DNA of 64,000 nt, from contig NZ_CP023694.1 in assembly GCF_008705135.1 (NCBI RefSeq), positions 6,429,001 to 6,493,000 of the forward strand, read 5' to 3'. The notes below the pieces were generated by a model that saw nothing but the letters and a program-made list of their open reading frames with translations, made no database searches and had not been told where the DNA came from. The position numbers and the translations under genes are program-made. Each line of letters begins with the position of its first letter. The stretch's first letter is position 1. Origin of the DNA: Streptomyces coeruleorubidus. Its GTDB lineage: Bacteria > Actinomycetota > Actinomycetes > Streptomycetales > Streptomycetaceae. Shown one piece after another: positions 21,894 through 31,018 of this stretch.

Positions 21894-23666
21894 CTATGCG
21901 GACGGTTCACGGGCGTCGGGCAGGTTCCCGTGCCAGGAGTGCCACAGCGCCGCGTAGGCCCCGCCGGCCGCCACCAGCTCGTCGTGCGTGCCGAGTTCGG
22001 TGAGCCGGCCGTCCTCCATCACCGCCACCCGGTCGGCGTCGTGCGCGGTGTGCAGCCGGTGCGCGACGGCGATGACGGTGCGCCCCTCCAGCACTGCGGC
22101 CAGGGCGCGCTCGGTGTGCCGGGCGGTCGCCGGGTCGAGCAGCGCGGTCGCCTCGTCGAGGATCAGGGTGTGCGGGTCCGCCAGCACCACGCGGGCCAGG
22201 GCGAGTTGCTGGGCCTGTGAGCCGTCGGTGCGGTGACCGCCCTGGCCCAGGCGGGTGTCCAGGCCCTCCGGCAGCTCGCGCACCCACGCGTCGGCGCCGA
22301 CCACCGACAGTGCCTCCCACAACTCCGCGTCCTCGGCGGACGGTTCGGCGATCCGCAGATTGTCGCGGACCGTGCCGAGGAACACGTGGTGCTCCTGGGT
22401 GACCAGGACGACCTGGCGGCGCAGCCGCTCCGGTCCGAGCCCGACGACGGGCACGCCGCCGACCGTCACCGAGCCGGCGGTCGGCGCGTCGATGCCCGCC
22501 ATCAGCCGGCTCAGCGTGGTCTTGCCGGCGCCCGACGGCCCGACCATGGCCAGCCGCTCCCCGGGCGTCACCGTCAGGTCGACGCCCCGCAGCACCTCCA
22601 CACCCCCGTCGTAGGCGTAACGCACGCCGGTGACGTCGACGCGGTCGCCGTCCGGGTCGGGACCGTCGCCCTCCCCGGCGGCCCGCGGGGCCCGGGCCAG
22701 CCCCTCCACGCGGGCGAAGGAGGCTCCGCTGCTCTGGAGTTGCTCGACCCGCACCAGGATCTCGTCCAGCGGCCCGCTCAACTGGTGCAGATACAGGGCC
22801 GCCGCCACGACCGCCCCGAGGCTCATCGAGCCCGAGGTGTGCAGCGCCCCGCCGATCACCAGCACGCCGGCGACCGGGAGGACGTACGACACCTCCACCG
22901 CCGGGAAGAACACCGTGCGCAGGAACAGCGTGTGGAAGCGCGTACGGCGGGACGTCTCCAGCGCGTCCCGGCTCGCGGCGGTGCGCTGCTCGCGGAGCCG
23001 GAACGCCTCCACCGTGCGCGCTCCGGCCGCGGTCGCCGCGAGGATCTCCGCGACGTCCGAGGTGGCCGCGCCCTCGGCGAGATACCCGTCCCGGGCTCGC
23101 CGCAGGTACCAGCGCAACGCCAGCCAGATCGGCGTCAGGCCGAGCACGCCGACGGCACCGAGCAGCGGGTCCAGCAGGAACACCGCGCCGACCAGGAACA
23201 GGCACTGCACGAGGTTGATGAGCAGTTCCGGACCGGCGTCCCGCAGCGTGTTGCCCACAGTCGTGACGTCCGAGGTGCCGCGGGCCGTCAGGTCGCCGGT
23301 GCCGGCGCGTTCCACGACCGAGGCGGGCAGGTCGAGGGCGCGGTCCACGAACCGTTCCCGTACGCGTGCGAGGGTGCGTTCGCCGAAGCGGTGGCCTACG
23401 TAGCGGGCCCAGCGGGCGAGGAACAACTGGGCGAGGGCGCAGGCCAGGAGCACGAGGGCCAGCCGGTCCACGGCCGCCACGCCGTGTCCGGCGCGGACGT
23501 CGTCGATCATCCGGCCCAGCAGCCAGGGCCCTGCCAGACCGGCCAGGGCGGCGAGGGCGTTGAGGCCGAGGACGGTGGTGAAGGCCCGGGTGTCGGCCCG
23601 TACGAGGTCCAGCAACGCCCTGCGGACGTCCGCCCGTTCGGCAACCGGCAGGTGTCCGCCGCTCAT
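21894..23666 (-). CDS. ABC exporter half-transporter (TMD-NBD) with degenerate signature motif
   Basis: 590 residues: six-helix exporter membrane domain (residues ~20-310) then an NBD with Walker A GPSGAGKTT, Walker B LILDEATALLD and H-loop AHRLHTAHD. The signature loop that should read LSGGQ is TDGSQ, so one composite ATP site of the dimer is probably impaired. The upstream gene overlaps it by 4 nt (ATGA at 23663-23666), so the two probably form a heterodimer. That partner has lost Walker A. Together they could make a heterodimer with only one working site (its Walker A and B here, signature from the partner). Substrate unknown. Confidence 0.92.
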   Translation of the reverse strand: MSGGHLPVAERADVRRALLDLVRADTRAFTTVLGLNALAALAGLAGPWLLGRMIDDVRAGHGVAAVDRLALVLLACALAQLFLARWARYVGHRFGERTLARVRERFVDRALDLPASVVERAGTGDLTARGTSDVTTVGNTLRDAGPELLINLVQCLFLVGAVFLLDPLLGAVGVLGLTPIWLALRWYLRRARDGYLAEGAATSDVAEILAATAAGARTVEAFRLREQRTAASRDALETSRRTRFHTLFLRTVFFPAVEVSYVLPVAGVLVIGGALHTSGSMSLGAVVAAALYLHQLSGPLDEILVRVEQLQSSGASFARVEGLARAPRAAGEGDGPDPDGDRVDVTGVRYAYDGGVEVLRGVDLTVTPGERLAMVGPSGAGKTTLSRLMAGIDAPTAGSVTVGGVPVVGLGPERLRRQVVLVTQEHHVFLGTVRDNLRIAEPSAEDAELWEALSVVGADAWVRELPEGLDTRLGQGGHRTDGSQAQQLALARVVLADPHTLILDEATALLDPATARHTERALAAVLEGRTVIAVAHRLHTAHDADRVAVMEDGRLTELGTHDELVAAGGAYAALWHSWHGNLPDAREPSA

Positions 23667-25414
23667 CGGACGGTCTCCTCGGTGTCCCTGGCCACGAGGG
23701 CGCGGTAGCCGGGGGTGGTGCCGAGCAGTTCGTGGTGGCTGCCCGAGGCCGCGACCTTGCCGTCGACCAGGTAGTGGACGGTGTCCGTGCAGTCCAGGAC
23801 GAGGGGGGAGGTGGTGGTCACGACCGTGGTGCGGCCGTGCCGGGCCTCTCCGAGGCGGTCGGCGACGGTGGCTTCGGTGTGGGCGTCGAGGGCGGAGGTG
23901 GGCTCGACGGTGAGGAGGATCTCCGGGTCGGCGAGGAGGGCTCTGACCAGGCGGATGCGTTGGCGTTGGCCGCCGGAGAGGTTGCGGGCCTGGGCGGCCA
24001 TGTGGGTGTTCAGGCCGTCGGGGAGGGCTTGGACGATGTCTTCGGCTGCGGCGGTGTGGAGCGCCGTCTGAAGTGCCGTGTTGTGTTGTGTGGCGGCTGC
24101 GGGCCTGTCGTGGCTGGTCGCGCAGTTCCCCGCGCCCCCAACAGGCCTGATCATGTCCTGGAGGGTTCCTGCGAACAGGTCCGCCTCGTGGTCGGCCAGC
24201 AGGATGCGTCGGCGGATCTGGTTCAGGGCGATCTCGTCCAGTCGCGTGTCGCCCCAGGTCGCGTTCGAGGGGGTGTAGCGGGCGAGGCGGTCCAGGATGG
24301 TCGTGGCGTCTGCGGGGTGTTCCGCGACCAGGGCCGTCAGGCGGCCGGGGAGGACGCGTACGCCGGACTCGGGGTCGTACAGGGCCGACGGTTCGGACGG
24401 GGCGTCGCGCGTGCCGGTGTCCGGCATCGGCTCCAGGCGCAGGAACCGTACGACGCGACGCGCGCACACCAGGCCGCGGCTGATCTGGTAGCCGCACTCC
24501 ACCCAGAAGGACACCGGGCCCACCAGCACCGCGACGTAGCCGTAGACCGACACCAACTGGCCCACGGTGATGTCCCCCTGGGCGGCCAGGCGGGCCGCCA
24601 GCCAGGTCACCACCGCGAGGAACAGGGTGGGCAGGCCGATGCCGAGGGCCTGTACCCAGCTGGTCACCGCGCCGACCCGGTACCCCTGCTCGCGCAGCCG
24701 CTGCGAGTCGCGGCGGAAGGCGTCCGCGACCAGTGTCTTGCCGCCCAGCCCGGCGAGGACCCGAAGGCCGCCCGCCAGGTCGCCGATCCGCGCGGTGAGT
24801 ACGCCCTGCCGCTCGCGGTACTCCGTCTCGGAACCCTGTAGCCGCCCGAGCAGCGGGCCGACGAGCAGGACGATCACCGGGATGCCGAGCAGGACGACCG
24901 CGGCGATGAGCGGCGAGACCGACACCAGCAGGACGGCGACCGCCAGGTAGGCCACCACCGCGCCGACGCCGGGGCCGACCACCGTCAGTGACTGGCTGAT
25001 CGTCTGCACGTCGCCCACGCCGATCGTGACGACCTCCCCGGCTCCCATCTGCCGGGGCAGCCAGGCGCCGAGCCGCACCGCCTGGCCGACGACGACCTTG
25101 ACCGTGCGGAAGTTGGCGTCCATGCGGACGCGGGTCATGGTGCGGTGGCGCATGATGCTCAGCCAGGAGTTGAACGCCCCGACCGTGAACAGCGCGCCGC
25201 TCCAGAGCGCCAGCGCGCCCATGTCGCCGGGCTCCAGACCGTCGTCGATCGCCCGGGCCATCAGATACGGCGTCGCCGCCAGCAGCACCATCCAGACGCT
25301 GCCGAACATCGCCCCGGCCGCACACCGCCGGGGCTGCCGGGCGACCAGCCACCACAGGTAGCGGCCGCCGCTGCGGGAGTCGGGTGTGCCGGGGTCCTCG
25401 TACGCGTCGATCAT
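23663..25414 (-). CDS. ABC half-transporter with non-functional NBD (lost Walker A and B)
   Basis: 583 residues. The exporter membrane domain (residues ~20-320) looks normal. In the NBD the Walker A region reads LVAEHPADATTILDRL, lacking GxxGxGK, and Walker B reads ILLTVEPTSALD with Val for the Asp. The signature NLSGGQRQR is intact. Between the Q-loop region (LFAGTLQDMIR) and AAEDIVQALPDGL there are ~35 extra residues, including a stretch encoded by a dispersed genome repeat (24120-24138). The frame is open throughout, so this is a pseudo-NBD rather than a pseudogene. It overlaps the downstream half-transporter by 4 nt, implying co-translation and heterodimer formation. Confidence 0.9.
   Translation of the reverse strand: MIDAYEDPGTPDSRSGGRYLWWLVARQPRRCAAGAMFGSVWMVLLAATPYLMARAIDDGLEPGDMGALALWSGALFTVGAFNSWLSIMRHRTMTRVRMDANFRTVKVVVGQAVRLGAWLPRQMGAGEVVTIGVGDVQTISQSLTVVGPGVGAVVAYLAVAVLLVSVSPLIAAVVLLGIPVIVLLVGPLLGRLQGSETEYRERQGVLTARIGDLAGGLRVLAGLGGKTLVADAFRRDSQRLREQGYRVGAVTSWVQALGIGLPTLFLAVVTWLAARLAAQGDITVGQLVSVYGYVAVLVGPVSFWVECGYQISRGLVCARRVVRFLRLEPMPDTGTRDAPSEPSALYDPESGVRVLPGRLTALVAEHPADATTILDRLARYTPSNATWGDTRLDEIALNQIRRRILLADHEADLFAGTLQDMIRPVGGAGNCATSHDRPAAATQHNTALQTALHTAAAEDIVQALPDGLNTHMAAQARNLSGGQRQRIRLVRALLADPEILLTVEPTSALDAHTEATVADRLGEARHGRTTVVTTTSPLVLDCTDTVHYLVDGKVAASGSHHELLGTTPGYRALVARDTEETVR
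24120..24138 (+). repeat. Dispersed streptomycete repeat, copy 2 (inside ABC gene)
   Basis: Identical over 19 nt to 17196-17214. Here it sits in frame within the coding sequence of the half-transporter, encoding part of the extra GGAGNCATS segment of its NBD. Confidence 0.75.
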
Positions 25415-25446
25415 CCGCCCGCCTCCGCCGCCCTTCCGCCGCCGTC

Positions 25447-27327
25447 CTACGCCAAACTGTCCCGCCAGGCCCGGTGCAGATCCGCGAACCTGCCCGTGCC
25501 CGCGACGAGTTCGGCGGGTTCGCCGTCCTCGACGATCTTTCCGTGCTCCATCACCAGGACACGGTCCGCGATCTCGACCGTCGACAGCCGGTGCGCGATG
25601 ACCACGGCCGTACGGCCCTTCAGCACCGTCAACATCGCCCGCTGCACCGCACGCTCGCCCGGGATGTCCAGCGAGCTGGTCGCCTCGTCGAGGATCAGCA
25701 CCGCCGGATCGGCCAGCAACGCCCGTGCGAAGGCGACCAGTTGCCGCTGACCGGCCGAGATACGGCCGCCCCGCTTGCGTACGTCGGTGTCGTAGCCGTC
25801 GGGCAGGGCGCTGATGAAGTCGTGCGCGCCGATCTCCTTCGCCGCCCGCTCGATCTCCTCGCGCGAGGCGTCGGGCCGGCCGATCGCGATGTTGTCGGCG
25901 ACCGTGCCGGAGAACAGGAAGGCCTCCTGCGTCACCATGACCACCCCGCGCCGCAGTTCGGGCACGGCGAGGTCGCGCAGGTCGACGCCGTCCAGCAGCA
26001 CCCGGCCGTCGGAGGGGTCGTAGAACCGGGCCAGCAGCTTGGCCAGGGTCGACTTGCCGGCGCCCGTGGAGCCGACGACCGCGACCGTCTGCCCGGCCGG
26101 GATCGTCAGGTCGAAACGGGGCAGCACCTCCCCGCCGGTGCGGTAGCCGAAGCGGACACCGTCGAAGACGACCTCGCGGCCCGGCTGTTCGCTCTCCAGC
26201 GCGGGGAGCTGCCGGGGACTCGACGGCTCGGGCACGGACGGGGTCTGTGCGAGCAGCCCGGCGATCTTCTCCAACGAGGCCGCCGCCGAATGGTAGGAGT
26301 TGAGGAACATCCCGAGCCGGTCGATCGGGTCGTAGAGCCGCCGCAGGTACAGCACGGCCGCCGCCAGCACACCGAGGGCCACGGTGCCGTCCGCGACCCG
26401 GTAGCCGCCCCACAGCACGATCGCGGCGACCGCCGTGTTGGCGACCAGCCGTGAACCGGTGACGTACCGGGCCATCTCCAGCAGCGCGTCGCCGTTGGTC
26501 CGCTCGTGCCGCTGGTTGAGCGCGCCGAAGTCCGCGTCGTTGGCCGCCTCGCGACGGAAGGCACGCACCGGGCGGATGCCGTTCATGGTCTCGACGAACT
26601 TGACGATGACGGCGGCGATGGCGGTCGACCGCGCCCGGTACACCCGCCCGGCGCGCCGCTGGTACAGCCGCACCAGGGCGTAGAGCGGCACCAGGGACGC
26701 CACCGCCACGCCCCCGAGGCCCAGGTCGAGCCAGAGCAGCATCGCCGAGATGTAGACGAAGGACAGGATGACCGTCACGAGTTCCTGAAGGCCCTCGTCC
26801 AGCAGCTCGCGCAGCGACTCCACGTCCGTGGTGGAGCGGGAGATGAGCCGGCCCGAGGTGTAGCGCTCGTGGAAGTCGACGCTCAGTGTCTGCGCGTGAC
26901 GGAAGATCCGGCCGCGCAGGTCGAGCAGGACGTCCTGGTTGACGCGGGCCGCGGCGGCGACGAACGCGAACTGGAGCCCGCCCGCGGCCAGCGCGCACGC
27001 CAGATAGCCGACGGCCACCGCGATCAGCGGCCCGTGGTCCTGCGCCCGGAACGCCGGCACGGCACGGTCGATGGCGTACGCCACGAGCAGCGGGCCCGCC
27101 TGCACGACCGCCTGCTGGAGCAGCAGCAGGAGCGACGTGACCGTGACGCGGGCCTTCATGGGCGCGAGCAGGGAGCGCAGCAGGGCGGCGGTGGCGCCCG
27201 GGGGTGTGGGCAGGACGTCCCGGTCGAAGGGGTCGCCGGTGGTGGGGGTCCGAGCGTCGGGCTTCCCGGCGTCGGGCTTCTCGTCGTCGGGTGGGCCGTC
27301 GGCCGGTGCGGTGGTGGCCGCCGTCAT
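25447..27327 (-). CDS. ABC exporter half-transporter, complete NBD
   Basis: 626 residues. A hydrophilic N-terminus (~45 residues, PDDEKPDAGKPDA) precedes six transmembrane helices and an NBD with Walker A GSTGAGKST, signature ISAGQ, Walker B LILDEATSSLD and H-loop AHRLSTVEIAD. All catalytic elements are present. The start codon overlaps the stop of the upstream half-transporter (ATGA, 27324-27327). That partner has Asp for the catalytic Glu, which is the usual asymmetric heterodimer arrangement (TM287/288-like). Substrate unknown. Confidence 0.93.
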   Translation of the reverse strand: MTAATTAPADGPPDDEKPDAGKPDARTPTTGDPFDRDVLPTPPGATAALLRSLLAPMKARVTVTSLLLLLQQAVVQAGPLLVAYAIDRAVPAFRAQDHGPLIAVAVGYLACALAAGGLQFAFVAAAARVNQDVLLDLRGRIFRHAQTLSVDFHERYTSGRLISRSTTDVESLRELLDEGLQELVTVILSFVYISAMLLWLDLGLGGVAVASLVPLYALVRLYQRRAGRVYRARSTAIAAVIVKFVETMNGIRPVRAFRREAANDADFGALNQRHERTNGDALLEMARYVTGSRLVANTAVAAIVLWGGYRVADGTVALGVLAAAVLYLRRLYDPIDRLGMFLNSYHSAAASLEKIAGLLAQTPSVPEPSSPRQLPALESEQPGREVVFDGVRFGYRTGGEVLPRFDLTIPAGQTVAVVGSTGAGKSTLAKLLARFYDPSDGRVLLDGVDLRDLAVPELRRGVVMVTQEAFLFSGTVADNIAIGRPDASREEIERAAKEIGAHDFISALPDGYDTDVRKRGGRISAGQRQLVAFARALLADPAVLILDEATSSLDIPGERAVQRAMLTVLKGRTAVVIAHRLSTVEIADRVLVMEHGKIVEDGEPAELVAGTGRFADLHRAWRDSLA

Positions 27328-29165
27328 CGTGCGCCCTCCTTCTCGCCGGACTGTGCGCCGGACTGCTCGCCGGACTGTTCGCCCGGCCGTTCCCCTGACT
27401 GTTCGCCGGACATCAAGTGCGCGTACTCGGCGTTCGTGCGCAGCAGTTCGTGATGCGTGCCGACCGCGGCGATCCGGCCGCCGGACAGCAGCGCGACGCG
27501 GTCGGCGAGCAGCACGGTGGACGGGCGGTGCGCCACGATCAGGGCGGTGGTGTCCGCGAGGACCTGTCGCAGGGCGGCCTCGACGGCGGCCTCGGTGTGC
27601 ACGTCCAGGGCCGACAGCGGGTCGTCCAGGACGAGGAACTCCGGCTGTCCGACGACGGCTCTGGCCAGGGCCAGGCGCTGCCGCTGTCCGCCGGAGAGGC
27701 TGAGGCCCTGCTCGCCCACCTGGGTGTCCGTCCCCTGCGGCAGGGCGTGCACGAAGTCGGCCTGGGCGACCGCCAGGGCGCGCTCCAGCTCCGCCGGGCC
27801 GGCCCTGTCGTCGGCCCCCATGAGAACGTTGTCGCCGACCGCGGCCGAGAACAGCGTGGGCTCCTCGAAGGCGACCGCGACCTTGGCGCGCAGCGCCTGC
27901 CTGGACAGGGTCGTGATGTCGACGCCGTCGAGGGTGATGCGGCCCGAGGTCACCTCGTAGAAGCGGGGGATGAGCGCCGTGAGGGTGGTCTTGCCGCTGC
28001 CTGTCGCTCCGACCAGGGCCATGGATTCGCCGGGGCGGATGTGGAGGTCGACCTCGTCCAGGACGGGCGGGGAGCCGGGCGGTGCGTCCGGGTAGCGGAA
28101 GGTCACGTCGTGGAACCGGAGACCGGACCCCGTCGCGGCCGGCGACGCCTGGCCACCGGGCACCCCCCGCTCCTCGACGTCCTCGTCCATCACCTCGAAA
28201 TACCGCTCCGTCGCCGTCGCCGCCTCCTGGCTCATCGCCAGCAGGAACCCGATCGACTCCACCGGCCACCGCAGCGCCAGCGCCGTGGACAGGAACGCCA
28301 CCAGCGTCCCCGCCGACAGCTCCCCGTCGGCCACCTGCACCACGCCCACCACCAGCGCCGCCCCGATCGCGACCTCCGGCAGCGTCACGATGACGCCCCA
28401 GATCGTCGCCAGCAGCCGCGCCTTGCGCAGCTCCGTGCCGCGCAGCGTCCCCGACAGCTCCCGGAACGCACGGGCCTGGCTCCGGTGCCGGCCGAAGCCC
28501 TTGATGATGCGGATGCCGAGCACGCTCTCCTCGACGACCGTCGTCAGGTCGCCGACCTGGTCCTGGGCGAGCCGGGCCACCTTGGCGTACCGCTTCTCGA
28601 AGATCACGCAAGTGACCATCACGGGCACGGCGGGCCCGAGGATCACCAGCCCCAGGGTCCAGTCCTGGAGCAGCATGATGACCACGCCGACGAGGATCGT
28701 CACGCCGTTGACCAGCAGGAAGGTCAGCGGGAAGGCGAGGAACATGCGCAGCAGCATCAGGTCCGTCGTCCCCCGGGACAGCAACTGCCCCGAGGCCCAC
28801 CGGTCGTGGAAGGCCACCGGCAGCCGCTGGAGGTGGCGGTACAGATCCGCCCGCATGGACGCCTCGACGTGGGAGAGCGGACGCGCCACCAGCCACCGCC
28901 GCAGCCCGAACAGCAGGGCCTCGGCGAGGCCGAGCAGCAGCAGGTACAGCGCGCCGAGCCAGACCCCGCCCGGGTCCCGGTCCGCGATGGGCCCGTCCAC
29001 CATCCACTTCAGGACGAGCGGGATCACCAGGGCCACGCAGGAGGCGAGCACCGCCACGAACGCGGCGGTGAACAGCCGCACCCGCACGGGCCGCACGTAC
29101 GGCCACAGGCGCAGCAGCGTACGCACGGCGGAACGGTCCTGGGCGGGGGCGGGTGTCGTGGCCAT
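27324..29165 (-). CDS. ABC exporter half-transporter, degenerate catalytic Glu, repeated C-terminal tail
   Basis: 613 residues, exporter fold. NBD has Walker A GATGSGKTT and LSGGQ, but Walker B reads FLVLDDPLSALD (Asp in place of the catalytic Glu), the hallmark of the degenerate site in heterodimeric exporters. The C-terminal ~28 residues are a GEQS-type tandem repeat (SGEQSGERPGEQSGEQSG), encoded by ~15-nt imperfect DNA repeats at 27345-27415. The start is ATG 29165; no strong ribosome-binding site is seen. It is the first gene of the four-gene minus-strand ABC run and divergent from the drrA-like gene. Confidence 0.93.
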   Translation of the reverse strand: MATTPAPAQDRSAVRTLLRLWPYVRPVRVRLFTAAFVAVLASCVALVIPLVLKWMVDGPIADRDPGGVWLGALYLLLLGLAEALLFGLRRWLVARPLSHVEASMRADLYRHLQRLPVAFHDRWASGQLLSRGTTDLMLLRMFLAFPLTFLLVNGVTILVGVVIMLLQDWTLGLVILGPAVPVMVTCVIFEKRYAKVARLAQDQVGDLTTVVEESVLGIRIIKGFGRHRSQARAFRELSGTLRGTELRKARLLATIWGVIVTLPEVAIGAALVVGVVQVADGELSAGTLVAFLSTALALRWPVESIGFLLAMSQEAATATERYFEVMDEDVEERGVPGGQASPAATGSGLRFHDVTFRYPDAPPGSPPVLDEVDLHIRPGESMALVGATGSGKTTLTALIPRFYEVTSGRITLDGVDITTLSRQALRAKVAVAFEEPTLFSAAVGDNVLMGADDRAGPAELERALAVAQADFVHALPQGTDTQVGEQGLSLSGGQRQRLALARAVVGQPEFLVLDDPLSALDVHTEAAVEAALRQVLADTTALIVAHRPSTVLLADRVALLSGGRIAAVGTHHELLRTNAEYAHLMSGEQSGERPGEQSGEQSGAQSGEKEGAR

Positions 29166-29347
29166 CAGCAGCGAGCCTACGGATCGCCACTGACACTGCC
29201 CACCGGGTTTCCGCGTACCCGGGCCGGCCGCCGGTCCTGCGACCTGCACGTTCGAGGGGTCGTACGGTGGCATCAACCGATCGGATGATGCCCGTTCGAG
29301 CGCGACGGCCGATGCGCCGGTACGCGCCGTGCCGCGACCCTCGTCCC

Positions 29348-30262
29348 ATGCCGACCGCACCTGTCATCGAAGTCACCGACTTGCGCAAGAGCTACGCCGG
29401 ACGTCCCGCCGTCGACGGTGTCTCCTTCGCCGTGGAGGAGGGGGAGATCTTCGGGATCCTCGGGCCGAACGGCGCCGGGAAGACCACCACCGTGGAGTGC
29501 GTGGAGGGCCTGCGCGTGCCCGACTCCGGCCGGGTCCGCGTCACGGGCCTCGACCCCGTCACCGAGCACGAGGCCACCCGCCGCGTGCTCGGCGCGCAGC
29601 TCCAGGAGAGCGAGTTGCAGGCCAAGCTCACCGTCCGAGAGGCACTGGAGCTGTACAGCGCCTTCTATCCGAGCCCGCTCGACTGGCGGCCCCTCGCCGA
29701 ACGCCTCGGCCTCGCGGCCAAGTTGACGACCCGGTTCGCCAAGCTCTCCGGCGGCCAGAAGCAGCGGCTGTTCATCGCGCTCGCGCTGGTGGGCAACCCC
29801 CGGGCCGTCGTCCTGGACGAGCTGACGACAGGCCTCGACCCGCGCGCCCGCCGGGACACCTGGGAGCTGATCGAGGACATCCGCGCGAACGGCGTGACCG
29901 TCCTCCTCGTCACCCACTTCATGGAGGAGGCGCAGCGGCTGTGCGACCGCATCGCCGTGATCGACAAGGGCCGGGTGGCCGCCCTGGACACCCCGGCCGG
30001 GCTGATCCGGCGCTCGGCGGGCGCCACCGTCATCAGCTTCACGCCGTCCGCCCCACTGGACGACCGTGACCTGAACGCGCTGCCCGCGCTCGCGTCGGTC
30101 GAGTACAAGGAGGGCCGCGTCACCCTGTCCGGCACCGACGAGACGGTCAACGCCGTCCTCACCCTCCTCGCCCGCACCCGCGTCACGGCCCACCAGCTCC
30201 GGGTCACCGACGCCACGCTGGACGACGCGTTCCTCGACCTCACCAAGGAGGCAGCGGCATGA
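29348..30262 (+). CDS. ABC-2 type transporter ATP-binding protein (DrrA-like)
   Basis: 304 residues: Walker A GPNGAGKTTT, Q-loop, signature LSGGQKQRL, Walker B AVVLDELTTGLDP and H-loop THFMEE, then a ~75-residue C-terminal regulatory extension of the DrrA/NodI type. Walker B has DELTTGLD, with the catalytic Glu present. The start ATG 29348 matches the family start; in-frame ATGs at 29285 and 29288 would add ~20 Arg-rich residues, and none has a clear ribosome-binding site. It is coupled to the permease (ATGA at 30259-30262) and followed by a two-component system, the usual drug-responsive arrangement. Confidence 0.92.
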   Translation: MPTAPVIEVTDLRKSYAGRPAVDGVSFAVEEGEIFGILGPNGAGKTTTVECVEGLRVPDSGRVRVTGLDPVTEHEATRRVLGAQLQESELQAKLTVREALELYSAFYPSPLDWRPLAERLGLAAKLTTRFAKLSGGQKQRLFIALALVGNPRAVVLDELTTGLDPRARRDTWELIEDIRANGVTVLLVTHFMEEAQRLCDRIAVIDKGRVAALDTPAGLIRRSAGATVISFTPSAPLDDRDLNALPALASVEYKEGRVTLSGTDETVNAVLTLLARTRVTAHQLRVTDATLDDAFLDLTKEAAA

Positions 30263-31008
30263 GCACGCACCTGGTCCACCCCGCCGTACTGAGGAGCGAG
30301 GTCCGCCTGTTCCGCCGGGAGCCCGGGAGCCTCTTCTGGATCCTGGTGTTCCCGACCCTGCTGCTGGCGATCCTCGGCTCGATCCCGTCCTTCCGCGAGG
30401 CCGACCCGTCCTTCGGCGGGCTGCGCCCGGTCGACGGTTACGTGCCGGTCAGCGTGCTGCTCGGCCTGATCATGGGCGGGATCCAGGCGATGCCGCAGAC
30501 CCTGACCGGCTACCGCGAGCGGGGCATCCTGCGCCGGATGTCCACGACGCCGGTCCGGCCCGCCGCCCTGCTCTCCGCGCAGATGCTGCTGTACGGCGGG
30601 GCCGCCCTGGTGTCGGCGGTGCTCGCCCTCGCGGTCGGCCGGCTCGCCTTCGGCGTACGGCTGCCCCGGCAGGGCTTCGGATACGTCCTCGCCCTGCTCC
30701 TGGCCGTCCTGGCCGCCCTCGCGCTGGGCGCGGTGATCTCCGCGCTGTCCCGGTCGACGAAGATCGCCGGTGCCATCGGGTCGGCGGTGTTCTTCCCGGC
30801 GATGTTCTGCGCGGGCGTGTGGATGCCGGTGCAGACCATGCCGGACGTCCTCGCCCGGTGCGTCGGCTTCACACCGTTCGGGGCGGCGGCCGAGGCCTTG
30901 AACCAGGCCGCGGCGGGGGACTGGCCGGGCTGGGGCCACCTGGGAGTGCTCGTGGCCTGGACGGTGCTGCTGACGGCCGCTGCCTCGCGCTGGTTCCGCT
31001 GGGAGTAG
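30259..31008 (+). CDS. ABC-2 type permease (DrrB-like)
   Basis: 249 residues with six predicted transmembrane helices and the ABC-2 motif GYRERGILRRMSTTPVRPAALL, which is the cytoplasmic coupling region. The pairing with the upstream ATPase, a 4-nt overlap, and a downstream DesK/NarL-type two-component pair suggest a regulated exporter for a lipophilic compound or membrane lipid. Substrate not determinable. Confidence 0.92.
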   Translation: MSTHLVHPAVLRSEVRLFRREPGSLFWILVFPTLLLAILGSIPSFREADPSFGGLRPVDGYVPVSVLLGLIMGGIQAMPQTLTGYRERGILRRMSTTPVRPAALLSAQMLLYGGAALVSAVLALAVGRLAFGVRLPRQGFGYVLALLLAVLAALALGAVISALSRSTKIAGAIGSAVFFPAMFCAGVWMPVQTMPDVLARCVGFTPFGAAAEALNQAAAGDWPGWGHLGVLVAWTVLLTAAASRWFRWE

Positions 31009-31018
31009 GCGAACAGCC

